Assembly: GCA_050949255.1 (NCBI GenBank)
Contig: JBMNFJ010000016.1
Location: 310,001 to 374,000 of the forward strand
Origin: UBA3941 sp002385665
GTDB lineage: Bacteria > Bacillota > Clostridia > Caldicoprobacterales > UBA3941
DNA length: 64,000 nucleotides
Direction: 5' to 3'
Shown here: piece by piece, positions 20,975 to 30,883 of the stretch
Layout of the letters: each line of letters starts with the position of its first letter
Position numbering within the stretch: the stretch's first letter is position 1
The notes under the pieces: generated by a model
What the model was told of the DNA's origin: nothing
Databases searched by the model: none
What the model saw: the letters and a program-made list of their open reading frames with translations, nothing else
Translations under genes and position numbers: made by a program

Positions 20975-22135
20975 ATGAAAGTAGATAGACCTATAAAACT
21001 GCTAATGGGTATAACCCTTTCGGAGATGGGGGGAGCACAAAAGGTAGTATACGACCTCATATCTTCCCTGCCGAGGAGTGAGTATAACATAACCCTTATA
21101 ACCTATCCCGGAGGAGAGTTAATAGAATGGGTAAGGAATTTAAGATTTCAAAAGGGTATAGATGTGGAAATAATTGGGGTGCCCGAGCTCAGACGGGAAA
21201 TCTCGCCTATCAATGACATATTGACCTTTATAAAACTATATAGAATCATGAGAAGCAACAAATACGATATTGTCCACTTTCACAGCTCCAAGATGGGTAT
21301 ATTAGGCAGATTGGCAGCTTATTTAGCAGGTGTTAAAAATATATATTTTACCGTACATGGCTGGGGCATTAACGAATATCAGCCAAAGTGGCTTCAGAAG
21401 TTATTGGGGTTGGCCGAAACACTATGCGGCAGAAAATGTACCATGTGCTTATGTGTTTCAAAATATCATAGGGATATAGGAATAAAAATGGGGTGGTTAA
21501 GTCCAGAAAAATCCGCTGTTATCTACAATGGTATAGACGAGGCACCTACTACCGTTGGCAAACTCCGCAAAGAACTTAATATAGAAGATGATGTACTCAT
21601 AATCGGTACTACAATGCGGCTTCGGGAACCGAAACAGCCGATATATACTATCCAGGTCCTTAATGAAATCCTGAGTAAGGGTTACAGGGCTAAATTGGTT
21701 ATTATTGGTGACGGACCCTTGCGTGATAAATGCATCGAAACCATAGATAGTCTTGGAATTAGTGACCATGTTTTTATGTTGGGGACACGTACAGACACTA
21801 GGGAGCTAATTAATGATATGGATGTCGTTACTCTCTTTTCGTTGTGGGAGGGATTGCCGATCGTTATTATAGAAGCCATGTTCGCTGGAAAACCAATAGT
21901 CTGTAGTGGCGTTGGTGGAGTTCCGGAAATTATAGATCATGGGACAGATGGTCTGATTTTGGATGGGTTTGATATAAAAAATGCAGCAGATCAATTATCT
22001 GTACTATTACGGGATAAAGATTTGAGGATAAAGATGGGCAAGGCAGCCAGACAGAAGGCAATGGGAAAATTCTCGAAGGACAGGATGGTAGAAGAATATG
22101 AAGGGGTGTATAGACGAAACAAAAATCTTTGGTAA
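20975..22135 (+). CDS. Glycosyltransferase family 4
   Basis: A 386-residue GT-B fold glycosyltransferase, probably peripheral on the inner membrane face. The N-terminal half begins with LLMGITLSEMGGAQKVVYDL, the glycine-rich acceptor loop. The C-terminal half has the sugar-nucleotide signature with paired glutamates in SLWEGLPIVIIEAMFAGKPI, the E-x7-E arrangement of GT4 retaining enzymes. AGGAGG precedes the ATG and the gene follows the WecA-like gene by 11 bases. It should add a sugar to the lipid-linked repeat unit; donor and linkage are unknown. Confidence 0.92.
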   Translation: MKVDRPIKLLMGITLSEMGGAQKVVYDLISSLPRSEYNITLITYPGGELIEWVRNLRFQKGIDVEIIGVPELRREISPINDILTFIKLYRIMRSNKYDIVHFHSSKMGILGRLAAYLAGVKNIYFTVHGWGINEYQPKWLQKLLGLAETLCGRKCTMCLCVSKYHRDIGIKMGWLSPEKSAVIYNGIDEAPTTVGKLRKELNIEDDVLIIGTTMRLREPKQPIYTIQVLNEILSKGYRAKLVIIGDGPLRDKCIETIDSLGISDHVFMLGTRTDTRELINDMDVVTLFSLWEGLPIVIIEAMFAGKPIVCSGVGGVPEIIDHGTDGLILDGFDIKNAADQLSVLLRDKDLRIKMGKAARQKAMGKFSKDRMVEEYEGVYRRNKNLW

Positions 22136-23497
22136 AAAAATTATAGTGATGTGTATAGTAGCAGCTCTAATCGCTGGGCTATCTACCATTCTAAGGGGAG
22201 ACGGCTTCTTATATATATCTATACTAACAGGGGTATGTGTATTTGGTGCATTGCTGGTCTTTAGATATCATTGGGTTGCTATTTTGAACATATTGCTCTT
22301 GTCAATGGTAAGATTTGAACCTGCACCTAGCGATCTGATATTCATATTCCTTTTGTTGACTGGAGTAATTGCTGGCCATTTAAGATTTCACAGAATGAGC
22401 CATACAACCCCAATGATCTTATTTCCCATACTCTATATTTTGATCGGCACACTACAGTTGTTTATTGCCCATGAGAAGATGGCAGGCATACGATATCATC
22501 TCATCACTATCTATCTAATTGCTTATAGTTATTATTTATTGTTGTATATTTCCTGGGATAATATCAAGGACATTATAAGAGCATATGTAGTCTCCAGCAC
22601 AGTTTCCGCTCTTTTAGGACTTATGGGCCATATAGGATTACTACCATCAATATTGATGTATGACAGATATAGAGTAATGGCTCTCTTTAAAGATCCCAAC
22701 GTTTTTGGCCCCTTTTTGGTCCCAGCTGTTATCTTGCTTATAGAAGATGTTTGGAGAAAAAAATCATTTGTGGTCCTGTTTGGATCCATTTTGTCCTTAC
22801 AATTGTAAATCTTTTTGGGATTATCCTCTCCTTCTCAAGGGGTGCTTGGTTAAATACTTGTGTTTGCTTGCTGGTATATCTTGCATTGAATATAAAAAAA
22901 ATACGCCTTCGTGATTCGGACCTTAAAAAAATTCTTTTCTACGGTTTTTTGATAATGATAGTTATATCCACCATATGGAGTACTGTAATTCCTTACGAGT
23001 ACAGACAATTCTTATTAAGTAGGATAAACTTTCAAACATATGATAGGGATCGATTCGAGACTCAAATAAAAGGCATTGCCATGGCCTTTATAAACATTTT
23101 TGGGTACGGACCGGGTCAGTTCGAATATTATGTATTGAGATATACCGGGTCGGTATTCTCTGCACATAATCTTTATATTAGACTTGCCATGGAAAACGGT
23201 ATAATTGGGTTTCTCTTATTCCTTGGCTGCCTTACTTTCATTATATATGAATTAACTAGACACCATTTGCAGGAAAGAACGTATATTGTTATTACACCGG
23301 CTTCTTTAGTTGCTATTTTAATTGGAATCCTGATTAATAGCATTGTCATAGACACAATACATTGGAGACATTTATGGTTTTTTATAGGCCTTAGTATGGC
23401 TAGCATTACGATGAGTCAAATAGACGCTCCCGCTACTGTAAGTGATGATTTTCGATCAGCTAAACAGGTGCCAGGTATAAACCCAACGTACCGTTGA
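22098..23497 (+). pseudogene. O-antigen ligase/polymerase (Wzy_C family), frameshifted
   Basis: Two overlapping frames together make one polytopic membrane protein of about 466 residues. Frame 1 (22098-22808) carries the N-terminal helices and ends with KDPNVFGPFLVPA; frame 2 (22751-23497) carries the family core ILSFSRGAWLN and the large outside loop FGYGPGQFEYY...SAHNLYIRLAMENG, which is typical of Wzy_C ligases. The frames differ by -1, and the overlap contains an A7 run (22757-22763) phased as A-AAA-AAA in frame 1, exactly where a -1 slip would join them. This may be a true mutation, a homopolymer sequencing error, or frameshift expression. It overlaps the GT4 gene by 38 bases. Confidence 0.75.
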
Positions 23498-23518
23498 GGT
23501 CTGTTAATTGCAACTACC

Positions 23519-25285
23519 ATGGCATTATCTCAGATGTCGAAAGGGTGGAGGTGGGTAAAACTGGAGATAGAGGCGCTTAGGAATTGGAATGAGGTAATAC
23601 CATATAGAGCTACATGGGATAGCATTTTAGCAGAAAATAATTGTGACATAGTATTTATGACCTTTGACTGGCTTCATCTGTGGTGGAAGTATCATGGGCA
23701 AGGGAACAGACTATTATTCCTTATAGCCAAAGAAGGTAATAGGATATTGGGCTTTTGCCCTTTGATGGAGGTTCCTGCCAGGGGATATGATGAGATAAGG
23801 TTTATTGGGGGTGATGAAACCAGCTATATGGGATTTACCATAAAGAACGGATACAAGTGTATCGTCATAGAAAGCATCCTGGATTATCTTATGGATCTAA
23901 AAGGGAATTATATTATTAATATACACGGGATCTTCAAAGACACCGATGAATTCAGTATAATTAAAAACTATATGGACAAAGCACAAAGGAACTATATAGA
24001 ACCAAGTCTGAAATGCTATTTTCTAGTATTAAATAGCAAGGATTATAATGACTATGTAGCTACTAGATTTCGTCGCAGTAGTATTCGTACCATGCAACGT
24101 AAGGAAAGAAGACTGGCAAGGTTGGGGGAACTATCCTTTAGGCCTTTTGCCGGAAGGGAAAGCGATATAGATAGAGTATTCGAGATCCACGATAAGAGGT
24201 GGCAAAGAAAGATCGGGTCTAGTAAATTCTCAAAGGGCAAAACCAGAGAATTTTTCAAGGAATTGGCAATGTCTGATAAATTGCTATTTGATACCAGTGT
24301 AGATGTCATTGAATTAAGCGGTAGCTTAATCTCCTTTATCTATGGTTTCACATACAAAGATCGCTATACATTTTATCGAATAGGGCATGATGATAATTTC
24401 GCCATGTTTAGCCCGGGAGAGTTGGTATTGAGGTATAAAATTAAAGATTGCTTCGAAAAAGGTTACAAAGTATTTGACTTCGGTGTTGGGCATGAGCCCT
24501 ACAAGGCAGCATGGACAGATGATGAAACCGATGTTATTAGCTTCATTTTCTCAAATGATGGTATGCTTGCAAGATTAATTTTTAAATTTCGCCGATTGAC
24601 GTGGAGTTTGAGGCAGTTTCTAAAGAAACAACCAGGAATCTATAACTTTGTAAAATACAGGTTAGGTAAATTTAAACTATTGCTCTATCCCGGAAATGCA
24701 AGAAAGGCTTTAAGTCGAGGGCATGGCTGGCTAAAAAGTAAGACTATAGGGCTTATAACACATATTTATAGTAGGTATGACTACCACATATTATATAAGC
24801 GGCTGAAAAACCAGGACGAAGCAGATTATGGCGCATATACAACAGAGGAGGCATTTGTGGATAGGCTGGAGCTACTAACGGATATAATGAAGGTGGAACC
24901 ACGGGAAGTCCTTAGAAGGTTTTTAGATGGGGATAGGTGTATCCTGGTATGTGACGGGAAATTCATACATTGTTATTGGATTGATATTTTCAGTATTAAG
25001 ATTCCAGAGCTTAATTTTAATTGGAAAATGAATAAGGATTCTGCCTTCATATATGAGCATCATACTAACCATAAGGGAAGCAGGATCAGCCAAGGATCAC
25101 TAAACTCAGTCCTATCATATCTGAAGGGGTTAGGAAACAGACGATGTTATTTAGCAATAAAGAGCAGAAATGCTTATCTCATGGGTCTTGCAAAAAACAC
25201 AGGTTTTAATAAGTTCCAGCGTTTACGACTTACAAAATGGCTTGGTAGGTTGTCCTTTAATGAGCTCAAGGGTATAACGAGGTAA
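23519..25285 (+). CDS. Two-domain GNAT acetyltransferase (CelD/BcsL-like N-terminal domain)
   Basis: A 588-residue cytoplasmic protein. The N-terminal ~350 residues look like the CelD/BcsL (FemAB-related) GNAT family found in polysaccharide clusters; YRIGHDDNFAMFSPGELVL and FDFGVGHEPYKAAWTDD fit the acyl-CoA-binding C-terminal half of that domain. After a basic linker (about 360-420), a second domain of about 160 residues ends with YLAIKSRNAYLMGLAKNTGF, which also resembles a GNAT fold. It may acylate sugars or amino groups in the polymer. The ATG at 23519 has no good ribosome site; an ATG at 23534 is possible. No other gene overlaps. Confidence 0.75.
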   Translation: MALSQMSKGWRWVKLEIEALRNWNEVIPYRATWDSILAENNCDIVFMTFDWLHLWWKYHGQGNRLLFLIAKEGNRILGFCPLMEVPARGYDEIRFIGGDETSYMGFTIKNGYKCIVIESILDYLMDLKGNYIINIHGIFKDTDEFSIIKNYMDKAQRNYIEPSLKCYFLVLNSKDYNDYVATRFRRSSIRTMQRKERRLARLGELSFRPFAGRESDIDRVFEIHDKRWQRKIGSSKFSKGKTREFFKELAMSDKLLFDTSVDVIELSGSLISFIYGFTYKDRYTFYRIGHDDNFAMFSPGELVLRYKIKDCFEKGYKVFDFGVGHEPYKAAWTDDETDVISFIFSNDGMLARLIFKFRRLTWSLRQFLKKQPGIYNFVKYRLGKFKLLLYPGNARKALSRGHGWLKSKTIGLITHIYSRYDYHILYKRLKNQDEADYGAYTTEEAFVDRLELLTDIMKVEPREVLRRFLDGDRCILVCDGKFIHCYWIDIFSIKIPELNFNWKMNKDSAFIYEHHTNHKGSRISQGSLNSVLSYLKGLGNRRCYLAIKSRNAYLMGLAKNTGFNKFQRLRLTKWLGRLSFNELKGITR

Positions 25286-25289
25286 GCTT

Positions 25290-26132
25290 ATGTTGTTTTT
25301 GTTGAGGACTATGATTAAATACCTTTTGCTACCCTTGGGTATTATACACGCTGTTCTATTTAGACCCAGAGATGAGATTCTCATTTTGATGTATCATAGA
25401 GTGGATGACGATGTAAAGAAAGAGCTGGCGGTAACTAAGGCTAGCTTTAATTGGCATATGGACTATCTATATAGGAAAAAGTACAATGTCATCTCAATGA
25501 AAGAAGCATATTCTATGATATCAAACGATGCGGTAGTGGGGCGGCATATTGTAATAAGCTTTGATGATGGATATAAAGATTATTACACTCATGCGTTTCC
25601 CATTCTTTATAGGTATAAATACCCTTCTATAATGTACCTATGTCCTGGATATATAGAAAGTACAAAGAGATATTGGTGGGATCATGATGAAACTGATTTC
25701 AGGCTAATGGAATGGAAGGATATACTCGAGCTAAATGAGAGCGGATTAGTTGAATTCGGCAGCCATACCATGGACCATAGGGATATAAATCGGCTATCCA
25801 TGGCTGAAATTGAAAAGGAGATAATCGAGTCTAAAAATATATTGGAAAAAAAACTAGGGAAGCCTATAAGGCACTTTGCCTATCCAAGGGGAATCTATAG
25901 TGAGGCCGGAGAAAAATTGTTAAGGAAGCATTACGATACAGCTGTCCTCATATCCAACGGGAAGAGAATCGGCAAAGGAATTAAAAAAAACCAAACACAT
26001 GCCTTAAAGAGAATACCTGTATTGAGAAGCGATGGTAGATACCTGTTTGTTGCCAGGATTAGAGGTTGGATGGCTATTGAGGACTTCATCAGGAAATGCT
26101 TGTTTGGCTGTCGCTATAGGAGGAGGGCTTAG
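25290..26132 (+). CDS. Polysaccharide deacetylase (NodB homology, CE4)
   Basis: A 280-residue protein with an N-terminal hydrophobic segment (residues 3-22) that probably anchors it, followed by a NodB domain. Visible motifs are ILMYHRVDD, HIVISFDDGYKDYY with the catalytic Asp and metal Asp, and the metal-binding EFGSHTMDHRDI, then FAYPRGIYS. Such enzymes remove N-acetyl groups from surface glycans outside the membrane. GAGGT lies before the ATG and the gene is 4 bases from the acetyltransferase gene and 3 from the flippase gene, so it is in the same operon. Confidence 0.9.
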   Translation: MLFLLRTMIKYLLLPLGIIHAVLFRPRDEILILMYHRVDDDVKKELAVTKASFNWHMDYLYRKKYNVISMKEAYSMISNDAVVGRHIVISFDDGYKDYYTHAFPILYRYKYPSIMYLCPGYIESTKRYWWDHDETDFRLMEWKDILELNESGLVEFGSHTMDHRDINRLSMAEIEKEIIESKNILEKKLGKPIRHFAYPRGIYSEAGEKLLRKHYDTAVLISNGKRIGKGIKKNQTHALKRIPVLRSDGRYLFVARIRGWMAIEDFIRKCLFGCRYRRRA

Positions 26133-26135
26133 CCC

Positions 26136-27689
26136 ATGCACTCTAGGAGTAAGACAATAAGGTCAGTATTGGTAGTAACAGTTTTTTCTGTAATTGGTAA
26201 GTTAACAGGTTTTTTCAGGGAAGCAGTAATAGCTTCGCATTATGGTGCAGGCAGTATAACGGATGCCTATTTCGTTGCCTATAGTTTGCCCTCCATATTA
26301 TTTTCCATAATTGGGGGCAGCATGGGCTTAATTTTTGTGCCCATATATACGCAACAATTAAGAAGGGATCCCGATGAAAGCCATGCTCTGGCCAGTAATA
26401 TAATTAATATGGTTATTTTCGCAAGTCTTATCCTTGCAGGGTTAGGGTCGCTTTTTTCCAGACAGATAATAGCCCTGATTGCCCCCAGATTATCTGCTGA
26501 CAGCATGGTTACAGCAGCATATCTTGCCAGGATTATGTTTCCAGCCTTTATATTTATCAGTATTTCATATATAGCTACCGGGGTGTTACAGAGCCATGAA
26601 TCCTTTACAATACCCTCAATGATAAGCATTCCATCCAATTTAATAATAGCCATGGTGGCAGCCCTCTTTTCTGATGTATATGGTATATATTCCTTGGCAT
26701 GGGCGACATTGGTAGGTGGATTATCCCAGCTAGTTATACAATTGCCTGCTTTAGCAAATAAAATAAAATACAGGCTGAGAATCAGCTTTAAAGATCCTTC
26801 AACTGTAGCCTATTGGAAACTCGTTATTCCCAGTATCTTGGGGTCTGCCATAGATAGGTTGAATATTTTAGTTGATAACGCGATAGCTTCATTCCTTATG
26901 GCAGGTAGCATCTCAGCCATAAATTATTCAACAAAGCTTATTGACTTTGCCGATAATATTGCTATAGGGGCTATCATTGCAGTGATTTACCCTAAGTTTG
27001 CTAGAATGAACTCGAAAGAGGATTATGAAAAGTTGGGAAATATGGCCTATAAAGCCATTATGGGCATAATACAGATAACCCTTCCCATGATAGCTATCAT
27101 CATGATTTTTAGCAAAGACATAGTCAAGACTGTATTTGAAAGGGGGGCTTTCGTAGAGGCTGATACCAGGCTTACAGCAAATGCCCTGTTTTATTATGCC
27201 ATGGGAATGTGGGGGATTGGCATAAGGGGAATACTAACCAGGGTTTTCTATTCTTTGGAGGATACCTCTACCCCAATGAAAATAAGCATTATAACACTGG
27301 TATCCAATTTAGTATTGAACATTTTACTTGTTAAGTATATGGGGGTAGGCGGATTAGGATTAGCAACATCTATTTCCTCTACCGTAGGTGTGTTGGCATT
27401 ATTCATTTTTATAAGGAGGGATATGGGTACCTTCAATATCAAGGGTTTAACTAAGTAGGCTTTAAAGGTTATACTAGCCGTGATTTGTATGGTTTATGCC
27501 ATAAAAAAATATCATGTACCCCAAATCATTGGGAATTATTACATTGATCTTATCCTAAAGATAGCTATGGGCTTATCAATCTATATTATGCTCTCATGGC
27601 TTATCGGGGCTGGGATGATGAAAAGGAAATCTATGTTACGTTCTAGATTTCTTCGAGGGATTTGTGAGTGGTTTCACGTTTTCAAATAG
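26136..27689 (+). pseudogene. MurJ/MviN-family lipid flippase interrupted by an in-frame TAG
   Basis: The frame codes for a polytopic MurJ-like flippase, which moves lipid-linked precursors (lipid II or polysaccharide units) across the membrane. It opens with SVIGKLTGFFREAVIASHYG, the family N terminus, and shows about 12 helices up to residue 440. There the stop TAG (27456-27458) is followed in the same frame, without any shift, by ALKVILAVIC and a further hydrophobic tail to 27689. The two parts add up to about 517 residues, the usual MurJ length. One base change would restore the gene. The shortened 440-residue product may retain function, since the loss is only the last helices. AGGAGG precedes the ATG. 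Confidence 0.8.
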
Positions 27690-27690
27690 T

Positions 27691-27720
27691 AAAAGGGACA
27701 GCATAAATGCGGTCCCTTTT
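27691..27720. terminator. Terminator at the end of the polysaccharide locus
   Basis: A perfect 9-bp stem, AAAAGGGAC (27691-27699) and GTCCCTTTT (27712-27720), with a 12-base loop. The A-rich and T-rich flanks suit both strands, and the next gene converges from the other side. Confidence 0.75.
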
Positions 27721-27779
27721 GCAGTGAGTTTTTATTATTCGTTTAACTCGGCTTATATAGATGGCTTAATCTGATAAGC

Positions 27780-28979
27780 TTATAGATAGGAGTTCCACTT
27801 GTCTACCAAATCATCGCTGTTCAAGGTTTCCATTATATAGTCAGCGAACTCTCCGCCGGTAGCACCATTGTCTCTGCCGGTGATAACGAGCCTCTTTTCA
27901 AATTGTCCACAGATATCAAGGGCCATTGACAGCTTTTTGGCTTCCTCAGTGTATCCTATATGTTCTAACAGCATACCTGCTGCACGGATAATACTACTGG
28001 GATCTGCATATTGTGCTCGACCTTCATCCACCATTCTAGGCGCTGAACCATGGATAGCTTCGAACATTGCGTAGCGTGTTCCAATGTTAGCACTTCCTGC
28101 AGTACCTACCCCGCCTTGGAATTCAGCTGCTTCATCTGTAAGGATATCTCCATAGAGATTGGGTAGGACCATAACCTTAAATTGAGACCTGCGGTTTTTA
28201 TCGATGAGCTTTGCTGTCATGATATCGATATACCAGTCGTCCCACTCTACATGAGGGTATTCTTTAGCTACTTCACGAGCAATTTCTAGAAATTTGCCGT
28301 CGGTAGTCTTGATTACGTTGGCTTTTGTTACAACGGTTACCTTGTTTGCTCCGGACTTGCTGGCATGTTCAAAGGCGGCCTTAATGATACGACGGGATCC
28401 TTCATATGTAGCAACGGTAAAATCAAGGAAGAGATCATCGTTCACTACCATTCCATCGCTGCCTAAGGCATAGGCTCCCTCGGTGTTTTCTCGGTAGAAG
28501 ACCCAGTCAATATTTTCCTCGGGTACCTTGACCGGTCTTACATTGGCAAAAAGGTCCAATTCTTTACGCATTGCGACATTGGCGCTCTCTATGTTAGGCC
28601 ATGGATCACCTGCACGGGGAGTAGTGGTTGGGCCTTTTAGGATTACATGGCATTGTTTCAACTCTTCCAATATATCCTCGGGTATAGCTTTGCCTACCTT
28701 AGCACGGTTCTCGATGGTAAGGCCCTCTATAACCTTGAATTTGATTTTACCTCTCTGAACTTCCTCCTTTAATAAAAACTCTAATACTCTTTGGGCTTCG
28801 GCTGTTATGTATGGGCCTATTCCATCACCGCCCACTACACCGATAATGATGGTTTCCAGCTCATCGTAATTAATAAATTCCTTAGTGGCTTTCATCCTTT
28901 CAATTCGTGCTAACTGGCCCTCTAATAGTTTTCCTAGATGTTCCTGGGCTCTTTTGATCTGCTCTGAACTGTTCAACAT
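27780..28979 (-). CDS. Isocitrate dehydrogenase-like (isocitrate/isopropylmalate family)
   Basis: A 399-residue beta-decarboxylating dehydrogenase. It oxidises a 2-hydroxy acid with NAD(P), here most likely isocitrate to 2-oxoglutarate. Evidence is the substrate loop ESANVAMRK, matching the S-x-N-x-x-x-R pattern of isocitrate dehydrogenases rather than the leucine pattern of isopropylmalate dehydrogenases, with LFANVRP, YRENTEGAYALG, the catalytic Lys in KANVIKTTDG, and the Asp-rich NLYGDILTDEAAE metal site. GGAGGGATAT precedes the ATG on the minus strand. It is the only clear minus-strand gene here. The nearby 2-oxoacid:ferredoxin oxidoreductase would fit use of 2-oxoglutarate. The N terminus has an extra ~40 residues before the Rossmann start. 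Confidence 0.88.
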   Translation of the reverse strand: MLNSSEQIKRAQEHLGKLLEGQLARIERMKATKEFINYDELETIIIGVVGGDGIGPYITAEAQRVLEFLLKEEVQRGKIKFKVIEGLTIENRAKVGKAIPEDILEELKQCHVILKGPTTTPRAGDPWPNIESANVAMRKELDLFANVRPVKVPEENIDWVFYRENTEGAYALGSDGMVVNDDLFLDFTVATYEGSRRIIKAAFEHASKSGANKVTVVTKANVIKTTDGKFLEIAREVAKEYPHVEWDDWYIDIMTAKLIDKNRRSQFKVMVLPNLYGDILTDEAAEFQGGVGTAGSANIGTRYAMFEAIHGSAPRMVDEGRAQYADPSSIIRAAGMLLEHIGYTEEAKKLSMALDICGQFEKRLVITGRDNGATGGEFADYIMETLNSDDLVDKWNSYL

Positions 28980-29150
28980 ATATCCCTCCGTTTATATTGA
29001 TTTAAAGGTTCTTGAATTTCCAAAACGATATCTGCCTTGGTGTAAGTCAAACCCTGTAGTTTGATTGTACTTATTATATATCATACTATAGGAATAAGGA
29101 AGTTTCAAAAATCATTTTACAGGTCCGTGGCTTTATTAAATAGACAAGAA

Positions 29151-29160
29151 GTGTTATAAT
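29151..29160 (+). promoter_or_regulatory. -10 promoter element for YigZ-family gene
   Basis: GTGTTATAAT contains a perfect TATAAT at 29155-29160, 31 bases before the start codon. The matching -35 (TTTATT at 29132-29137) is weak. Confidence 0.5.
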
Positions 29161-29191
29161 AGATTAAAAGTTTTGAAATGGGTGGTTATTG

Positions 29192-29821
29192 ATGGCAAAA
29201 TCATTTTATACCGTTGGTACGGAAGCAGAAACTGAAATCATCATCAACCGCTCAAGATTTATTGGACGGGCGTTTCCTATTAATAACGAGGAAGATGCAT
29301 TGTTGTTATTGGAACAAGTCCGTGCAGAATTTCCCGATGCCAGTCATCACTGTTATGCCTATGTACTAGGTCGTGGAAGCAATATACAAAGGTTTAATGA
29401 TGACGGAGAGCCTGGGGGTACAGCGGGGATGCCCATATTACAGGTGATTTTGCAGCAGGAGATAGAAGATGTATTAGTGGTGGTTACCAGGTATTTCGGT
29501 GGTATTAAATTGGGGGCAGGTGGTTTGGTACGAGCCTATTCCAAATCGGCAGCCGAAACTTTACAAAAGGCTGGCAGGGTAGAAATGACACTGAGTAATA
29601 AAGGTTCCCTGTCGGTAGATTATGGGCTTTGGGGTAATTTAGAGTATTTTCTAAGGCAACAAGGGATACCCATATTGGACATAGAATATACAGATCACGT
29701 GACCGTTAGAGTTATGACATGGATAGATTGGGATAATTTTACAAATATGATTACAGAGATAACCAATGGTAAAGCGGAGTACGAGTATTTGGGGCAAGTT
29801 TACTATTCCTGGCCGAAATAA
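29192..29821 (+). CDS. YigZ/IMPACT-family protein
   Basis: A 209-residue protein of the UPF0029/IMPACT family. It has the conserved N-terminal FIGRAFPI, ASHHCYAYVLG, the diagnostic DDGEPGGTAGMPILQ and TRYFGGIKLGAGGLVRAYS, followed by a C-terminal DUF1949-type ferredoxin-like domain. Its biochemical role is poorly defined; eukaryotic relatives bind ribosome or GCN1-related factors. The ATG at 29192 has GGGTGG six bases upstream; the TTG one codon earlier is less likely. It stands alone with its own -10 element and a large hairpin downstream. Confidence 0.93.
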   Translation: MAKSFYTVGTEAETEIIINRSRFIGRAFPINNEEDALLLLEQVRAEFPDASHHCYAYVLGRGSNIQRFNDDGEPGGTAGMPILQVILQQEIEDVLVVVTRYFGGIKLGAGGLVRAYSKSAAETLQKAGRVEMTLSNKGSLSVDYGLWGNLEYFLRQQGIPILDIEYTDHVTVRVMTWIDWDNFTNMITEITNGKAEYEYLGQVYYSWPK

Positions 29822-29904
29822 GACTTGTTAAATTGAGTCAAAGCCGGGGGTACTGGTTGTTCATCAATAGATTGTAGATAAGCTCAATATAAGGAAGTAT
29901 TATT

Positions 29905-29964
29905 GCCATTTCGGTGGTGAAGAATTCCTTCGGTTTTTCGCTTCCCCCCGAGATGGCTGTTTTT
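29905..29964 (+). terminator. Large terminator hairpin after YigZ-family gene
   Basis: GCCATTTCGG (29905-29914) pairs with CCGAGATGGC (29948-29957, one G-U), with further pairing inside (GAAG/CTTC) and a TGTTTTTATT tail. Confidence 0.75.
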
Positions 29965-30020
29965 ATTAAAACCGGTGTATTGGACAAATGCCTAAAAATG
30001 GATTAAGGCAGGTGATATAT

Positions 30021-30695
30021 ATGAATGTCGGGTCCGAAAGAATAGCCATATTTACCGGTCATTTTGGCAGTGGTAAGACGGAGTTGGCCATAAACTATAG
30101 CATGGCTGCCGCAGCCAGTGGTGAGAAAACTGTAATCGTAGATTTAGATATAGTCAACCCCTTCTTTCGAACGACAGAAAAGAGGGAGGTTTTGGAAGAA
30201 CAGGGCATAAAGGTAATATCACCTAATTTCGCCGGGACAGGCCTGGATATCCCATCCCTATCAGCTCAGATATATTCTGTATTTCAGACAAGGGATCATA
30301 AGGTTATCTTTGACGTAGGGGGAGATGACATAGGGGCAACTGCTCTGGGCGTCTTTTATCCCTATTTCAGGAAAGAATATTACAGGGTTTACTATGTCAT
30401 AAATGTTAGAAGACCTCTATCCAGCAATGAACAGGATATTATTGATATGATGGAATCTATAGAGGCCAATTCCAGATTGGGTGTAACCCATCTGATTAAT
30501 AATTCCAACATATCCTATGAAACAACAATTAGCGACATTTTAGATGGACAGGCAATAGTAGAAAAAATATCCAAGAAGATAGATAAGCCGATAGCTTATA
30601 TCTCCGGGATGCCGGAGGTTCTTAAGAGCCTCCCTGTTGACCTTAGAACAAAGGCATTTCCACTGAACATATTTATGCGTCCACCATGGGAATAG
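30021..30695 (+). CDS. P-loop ATP-binding protein next to 2-oxoacid oxidoreductase operon
   Basis: A 224-residue P-loop NTPase of the SIMIBI/MinD-like kind. Walker A is GHFGSGKTE at about residues 11-19, switch-type Asp residues lie in VIVDLDIVNPFFR, and Walker B-like KVIFDVGGDDIG follows. There is no membrane segment. Related proteins are often next to 2-oxoacid:ferredoxin oxidoreductase genes in clostridia (recalled, not checked), so a role in cofactor insertion or assembly is conceivable but unproven. The ATG at 30021 has AGGTGA upstream; an in-frame ATG 33 bases earlier has none. Five genes downstream follow in the same direction after a 188-base gap. Confidence 0.8.
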   Translation: MNVGSERIAIFTGHFGSGKTELAINYSMAAAASGEKTVIVDLDIVNPFFRTTEKREVLEEQGIKVISPNFAGTGLDIPSLSAQIYSVFQTRDHKVIFDVGGDDIGATALGVFYPYFRKEYYRVYYVINVRRPLSSNEQDIIDMMESIEANSRLGVTHLINNSNISYETTISDILDGQAIVEKISKKIDKPIAYISGMPEVLKSLPVDLRTKAFPLNIFMRPPWE

Positions 30696-30883
30696 TGAAA
30701 TGCTTCTAGTGTGATAAAAACTATCCCGTTCTGCCAACTGGGATAAATTTATATATAGTTAATAGGAAACTGTCCTTTAATATGGTCCAAGTTGGCAAAG
30801 CGGGGCTGCCGGGTTATTTCAGTGGGGAATATAGTTCTTTATTATAAACTGAAATTTATGTGACAAAGATAGGGGGTTTCAAT

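Noticed and set aside
22751..23497. Second ligase frame as an independent gene
   Set aside because: It contains the Wzy_C core without the N-terminal helices and overlaps the first frame; treated as one frameshifted gene.
27480..27689. A separate 69-residue small membrane protein
   Set aside because: It is in the same frame as MurJ after a TAG and looks like the missing MurJ C terminus.
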